A stretch of DNA of 64,000 nt, from contig JBMHBX010000067.1 in assembly GCA_049890215.1 (NCBI GenBank), forward strand, positions 6,086 through 70,085. Direction: 5' to 3'. Shown here piece after piece: positions 60,347 to 64,000 of the stretch. The stretch comes from UBA685 sp049890215. Its GTDB lineage: Bacteria; Pseudomonadota; Alphaproteobacteria; Puniceispirillales; Puniceispirillaceae. Each line of letters starts with the position of its first letter. The stretch's first letter is position 1. The position numbers were made by a program, and so were the translations under genes. The notes below the pieces were generated by a model. It was not told the DNA's origin and searched no databases. It saw nothing but the letters and a program-made list of their open reading frames with translations.

Positions 60347-61009
60347 ATGCCTCATTGCCTTTCCAGACGGGCCTTCACAAGCGCTGCAATCAGCGCGCTA
60401 TTGACGCCTCATATTGCCTGTGCGCAAGATACCGATGCCATCAGAGCCTTAAAAGGGAAGTTGAATATCGACTCATTTAAGGCCAAAAAAGCAGCCAGAA
60501 TTGCGTCATCTTCACAAAAAACAATCTTCACAATTGGCGAAGATGCCTTTTTGTCCGATGAGCATTTTGAAGCTGATATAGAATTGAATGAAGACGGGGT
60601 ATTGCGCAGATTAAACATATTATCCGGCCAGGCTCTCGCTGTCCTCAAACCAACAGACAGACGGCAGACTGCGCTGATTATGCCGAACTCTACTGCCTCT
60701 GTCAGGGGAACCGGCTTTTATGTCAATGTGGCGGTCTCAAAACCGCATGACTATATATGCTGTTGTTATGGTCACATCACCTTTCAGGAATCGTCCACCG
60801 GGGATCATCAGGCATTGAAAAACACCTATCATAACGCAACCGCGATCGATGAAAATGGTGATTTTATCACGCCAGACATGAATTATCCATTTGGCCATTA
60901 TGATGATGAGTTGCTATTGTTGGAAACAGCGGTTGGCAGGAAACCTCATTGGGAACTGCCAGACTCAAAAATGCATTTTTTATCTCCGGACCCTTTGCCA
61001 GACCTCTGA
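60347..61009 (+). CDS. FecR-domain-like exported protein with twin-arginine-type signal
   Basis: 220 residues. The N-terminus has SRRAFTS followed by a hydrophobic segment ending ACAQ, fitting a Tat-type signal (cleavage near residue 27). The body resembles a FecR domain: LNILSGQALAV, then MPNSTASVRGTGFYVNV. Instead of the usual ending strand it has YICCCYGHITF with three adjacent Cys. A C-terminal segment of about 65 residues is unassigned. A role in sensing or metal binding is a guess. It is paired with the preceding gene (2-base gap). Confidence 0.7.
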   Translation: MPHCLSRRAFTSAAISALLTPHIACAQDTDAIRALKGKLNIDSFKAKKAARIASSSQKTIFTIGEDAFLSDEHFEADIELNEDGVLRRLNILSGQALAVLKPTDRRQTALIMPNSTASVRGTGFYVNVAVSKPHDYICCCYGHITFQESSTGDHQALKNTYHNATAIDENGDFITPDMNYPFGHYDDELLLLETAVGRKPHWELPDSKMHFLSPDPLPDL

Positions 61010-61092
61010 TTTTGATATCAGATTCAATGTCAGATGTATAAGCTTGGTCAGACTATGTATAAAGGGTGATAGCGCAGGTGGTATGACATAAA

Positions 61093-62133
61093 ATGGCAAA
61101 GCAAGTACCAAAATTTTTACCCTATACCTCAGATGAGCCTCTAAAAGTCTCGTTTAATCGAGAGGGGGTCACTGAATCGCTGCATGAGGTTGATATCGCT
61201 ATTTGTGATGGTAATGGAGCGGTTTTGTTTGGCATGGGGGATTATACAGGACAAATGTTTCCGCGCTCTGCCATGAAGCCGTTACAAGCTCTTTGTCTTA
61301 TCGAAATGCTTATTGATAACAAGACACTGCCAAAGCTGACACCATCTGACATCTCTCTTATATGCGCTAGCCATAATGGTGAGCCAGCTCATACAGACGC
61401 TGTCCATGGCCTTTTGGCAAAATTTGATATCAACGCTGATGATCTGATTTGCGGTGCCCATTGGTCTTTGGAACAAAGCAGCCTGATTGAACAGGTCAGA
61501 GGATTTGATCAGCCCGGCAAAGTGCATAATAATTGCAGTGGAAAACATGCAGGTATGATGATTCTGGCAAAATTATTAACAGGCAGTACAGATCATTATG
61601 CCGAAATAACGCATAAGGCACAAAAAGCGATTCATACAAAACTTGCGCAGATGACAGGCGAAGCGCTTGAGGAAAATGTGGTTGCGATTGATGGTTGCGG
61701 TGCGCCTATATATCGTGCGCCTCTTCACAGCTGGGCAAAAGCCTTTGCTCTGTTTGCAGGTGGCGGCGCTATATCCGGGGCAACAAAAGACGCTTGTGCG
61801 ATCATTCGAGATAGCATTGCTGCCAAGCCTTATTTGATGGCAGGGCGCAACAGAGCCTGCTCAGCTATCAATGCCTGCTTTGAAAATCGTATTACTGTAA
61901 AAGTGGGGGCTGAAGGCGTCTATTCTGCTGCTTTTCATGAATTTCAATTGGGCATGATGCTCAAAGCACGAGATGGCAATAAAAGAGGGGCAGAAGTCGC
62001 ATTGGGCGCTATATGCAACATGTTTGGCTATCAGGGCGATGAGAGCGCAAAAGCCTATTTTCATCCAAAATTAACAAATTGGGCAGGGGCCGTCACAGGT
62101 GATGTCAGCCTTTTGAATATGCCTCATGCGTAA
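61093..62133 (+). CDS. L-asparaginase, Rhizobium etli type (Asparaginase_II family)
   Basis: Hydrolyses L-asparagine to aspartate and ammonia. The 346-residue product carries all the active-site residues known for this class: Ser59 in RSAMKPLQ, Ser93 in SHNGEPAH, Cys148 and Lys151 in CSGKHAGM, and Cys202 in GCGAP; the Cys/Lys pair binds zinc. Spacing matches the R. etli inducible enzyme (ReAV). It has no signal peptide, so it is cytoplasmic. It overlaps the next gene by 8 bases. Confidence 0.93.
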   Translation: MAKQVPKFLPYTSDEPLKVSFNREGVTESLHEVDIAICDGNGAVLFGMGDYTGQMFPRSAMKPLQALCLIEMLIDNKTLPKLTPSDISLICASHNGEPAHTDAVHGLLAKFDINADDLICGAHWSLEQSSLIEQVRGFDQPGKVHNNCSGKHAGMMILAKLLTGSTDHYAEITHKAQKAIHTKLAQMTGEALEENVVAIDGCGAPIYRAPLHSWAKAFALFAGGGAISGATKDACAIIRDSIAAKPYLMAGRNRACSAINACFENRITVKVGAEGVYSAAFHEFQLGMMLKARDGNKRGAEVALGAICNMFGYQGDESAKAYFHPKLTNWAGAVTGDVSLLNMPHA

Positions 62134-62350
62134 CTGGTCAAAGGTCGATATTGTCAAATGGATGGCAACCATTATCCAATTAATTGGTTATGGCCTTACC
62201 GGGCTGAACTATACGCCCTGGAATATCTATCTCTTCTTTATCGGGATTATATTATGGTTTTCAGTGGGCATTATGTGGAAAGATAAGGCCATCATAGTCG
62301 TTCATGTTGGCGCTTTCATCTCTTTGCTAATCGGGTTTCTCAACGCCTGA
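62126..62350 (+). CDS. Small two- or three-helix membrane protein
   Basis: 74 residues, almost entirely hydrophobic segments (about 11-28, 30-48, 54-72) with WSKVDIVKWMATI at the N-terminus. It resembles small ubiquinol oxidase- or DUF-type membrane proteins but is not assigned. Its ATG lies inside the end of the asparaginase gene, so coupled expression is likely; an amino-acid-linked membrane role is only a guess. Confidence 0.6.
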   Translation: MRNWSKVDIVKWMATIIQLIGYGLTGLNYTPWNIYLFFIGIILWFSVGIMWKDKAIIVVHVGAFISLLIGFLNA

Positions 62351-62441
62351 TGCGACCATGATCGGGAATCGGTGAATAATACGCCTGTCAGCTGAACTTC
62401 AAAACCAAATCTGCAGGTCATCCGTGAACTAACTCTTGACG

Positions 62442-63902
62442 ATGACAAAGATAGGTGAAACGCTACGCATATTGTTTTTTCAACAAGCAGCGTGGGTGAG
62501 TAACATTTTTAAGGCTATTATTTCAGGTTTATTGATATGTATTGCGTCTTATGCCAATGCTTCTTCGTCTCAATCAGTCAAAACAAGTGGCGGTGGGGGC
62601 GGCTCGTCTGAATGGATTGAATTCCCAAGTGTGACCTATGAAGAGGGACAGTATTTATCCAATAATGGCAAGCCGGTAACTGTGAAGGCAGAATTGCGGA
62701 TGCCGCCAGGCGAAGGTCCGTTCCCTGCTATCGTTATGATTCATAGTTCAGGCGGAGAAATAATCTCTGAGGAATATATTCGGGCTTTCCACAAAAGAAG
62801 TATCGCAACTTTGGATGTGCGCGTTTACGAAAGCCGCGGTGGCACAAAGCGTGAAGGGCGGCGTAAAAGCCCTGCAAACGCTGTAACGGGCGTCTATGAT
62901 GCGCTAAATGCGCTATCTTACCTGAGAAGCCGAGATGATATTATAAAAAATAAGATTGGCGTCATTGGTTGGTCATATGGCGGGGTGGTTGCCAATAATT
63001 CCCGCATTGCATTTCACAGAAAGTGGGCAGAAGAAGAATTTGATTATCACATAGCGTACTACCCTTTTTGCTGGTTGTATGAGAAAGATGAAACCACTGG
63101 CAAACCCATACTTTTCTTACTGGCAGAATTAGATCAAATAACGCCGGCAGACCAATGCATAACCTATGTTTCACAGACAACAAATGCAAAAATGAAGGTA
63201 TTTGAAGGGGCCCATCACAGCTTTGATTCATCAAATGCCCTTCGTCCGATTGACCGTGAATTTGACTTAATGAACAAAGATTGTGTTCTTCACCAAATGG
63301 AAGATGGGCGAGAAATATTTGGTTTGGGCACGCCTGAAGAGTTTGTCACTTATGAGATAGGTAATGATAAGCTGGCAACCAGAGACAATCTTCCCCCAAA
63401 AGTGGCAGAGGGTTGTTTTAAGCGAGGTCACCCCCTAACAGGCAGAGACGCAAAAGCAGATGCTGAAGCACGGCAAATAATGATGGATTTTATAACGCCA
63501 TTTGCAGGGCCTGATGTGCAATTGCCAACTGTCTGTAAATATCGCATCCAAAAGCAAATCAAGGGTGAAAACAAGCAATACACAATGAATGACGGTGTGC
63601 TTACCGTCATAGATAATAAGGTGGTCAGGTTCGGTCGTAATAGTGGATTTTCTGGCGGCAAAAATGTTGCGAACCAAGATGCTGATATTATGGCGTCAAA
63701 TACGCTTGAGATAAAAAACAACAAACTTAAAGGCAAATTATTACTTCACAGAAGTTGGAAGGATGTCGCTGCTGGCAAATCGCCTGGCACCTATAAAATA
63801 AATCAGAAAATATCCAAAGATGGTAAGATACAAGGTGCTTACAAATTCGATTACGGAAAAAACAATAAAGGCCTATTATTCATATCAGGCTGTGAAGAAT
63901 AA
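62442..63902 (+). CDS. Exported dienelactone-hydrolase-like alpha/beta hydrolase
   Basis: 486 residues from ATG 62442 (a TTG at 62436 would add two). A long N-region precedes a hydrophobic stretch (about 22-41) and a Ser/Gly linker. The hydrolase domain (about 60-300) has the nucleophile elbow GWSYGG (Ser178), Asp231 in LAELDQ and His258 or 259 in EGAHHSFD. About 150 more residues, from roughly 335, contain Lys/Asn-rich segments and no recognised domain. The substrate is unknown. The 98 bases after the gene to the window end show nothing clear. Confidence 0.82.
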   Translation: MTKIGETLRILFFQQAAWVSNIFKAIISGLLICIASYANASSSQSVKTSGGGGGSSEWIEFPSVTYEEGQYLSNNGKPVTVKAELRMPPGEGPFPAIVMIHSSGGEIISEEYIRAFHKRSIATLDVRVYESRGGTKREGRRKSPANAVTGVYDALNALSYLRSRDDIIKNKIGVIGWSYGGVVANNSRIAFHRKWAEEEFDYHIAYYPFCWLYEKDETTGKPILFLLAELDQITPADQCITYVSQTTNAKMKVFEGAHHSFDSSNALRPIDREFDLMNKDCVLHQMEDGREIFGLGTPEEFVTYEIGNDKLATRDNLPPKVAEGCFKRGHPLTGRDAKADAEARQIMMDFITPFAGPDVQLPTVCKYRIQKQIKGENKQYTMNDGVLTVIDNKVVRFGRNSGFSGGKNVANQDADIMASNTLEIKNNKLKGKLLLHRSWKDVAAGKSPGTYKINQKISKDGKIQGAYKFDYGKNNKGLLFISGCEE

Positions 63903-64000
63903 TGGCTTGTTCAACGATGTTGCAGGCAGAGCAACAGACAAATGAGGCATCGGATTTCCAACCCGATATCGTTTCTTGAATAAATAAAGCAAATACAATC

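Overview
The window is a contiguous piece of an alphaproteobacterial chromosome with moderate GC. The lineage call rests on the gene orders ftsH-folP-glmM, serC-serA with a structured leader, hisZ-purA and rluD-rpoH, on a full dcw cluster running into lpxC-bamD-recN-ligA, and on an RpoH with the RpoH-specific box. The compact layout, low-complexity-free proteins and a bacterial sodium channel would suit a marine group such as SAR116, but that last step is inference. No tRNA, CRISPR array, insertion sequence or prophage gene was seen.

Layout. 1-9.8 kb (+): ftsH (5' end cut by the window), folP, glmM, a serC leader RNA candidate, serC-serA, hisZ-purA. 9.8-12.5 kb: rpoH with a sigma-32-type promoter, rluD, and two small membrane proteins. 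12.6-15.8 kb: ettA facing mlaC-mlaA across a shared hairpin. 16-20.9 kb (+): uvrD/pcrA helicase, prmA, aminopeptidase P. 20.9-45.1 kb (-): a nearly unbroken cell-wall and division block read in the order mraZ, rsmH, ftsL, ftsI, murE, murF, mraY, murD, ftsW, murG, murC, murB, ddl, ftsQ, ftsA, (short ORF), ftsZ, lpxC, bamD, recN, ligA. Most junctions overlap by 1-14 bases, which points to coupled translation from one or a few promoters. 45.0-45.8 kb: a dense control region (five 10-bp-phased TGGG-type repeats, an 11-bp inverted repeat, a GTTC-N7-GTTC box) and the RNase P RNA gene. 45.8-50.4 kb: an ABC-F ATPase, djlA-like, tusA-like, plsC-like, a DUF2237 protein.

50.4-64 kb is the accessory-looking end. 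It holds a candidate structured small RNA with a strong intrinsic terminator, divergent uxuA and uxuB-like genes, a cassette of two paralogous very acidic secreted proteins followed by a TPR plus beta-barrel outer-membrane protein resembling the DUF560/Slam family, a one-domain voltage-gated sodium channel, a DenD-like dehydrogenase, an Ldh_2-family oxidoreductase, three small exported proteins (one FecR-like with three adjacent cysteines), a Rhizobium-etli-type L-asparaginase, a small membrane protein and an exported alpha/beta hydrolase.

How the parts work together: glmM, the mur genes, mraY and ddl make lipid II precursors; ftsW, ftsI and ftsQ/A/Z/L use them at the septum; lpxC, bamD and mlaA-mlaC maintain the outer membrane. 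The sugar-acid enzymes (uxuA, uxuB-like, denD-like, Ldh_2) flank the secreted cassette. The strongest candidate for an undescribed system is the acidic paralog pair plus barrel at 53.6-56.2 kb. The mraZ control region, the short ORF coupled to ftsZ and the 50.4 kb RNA are further leads.
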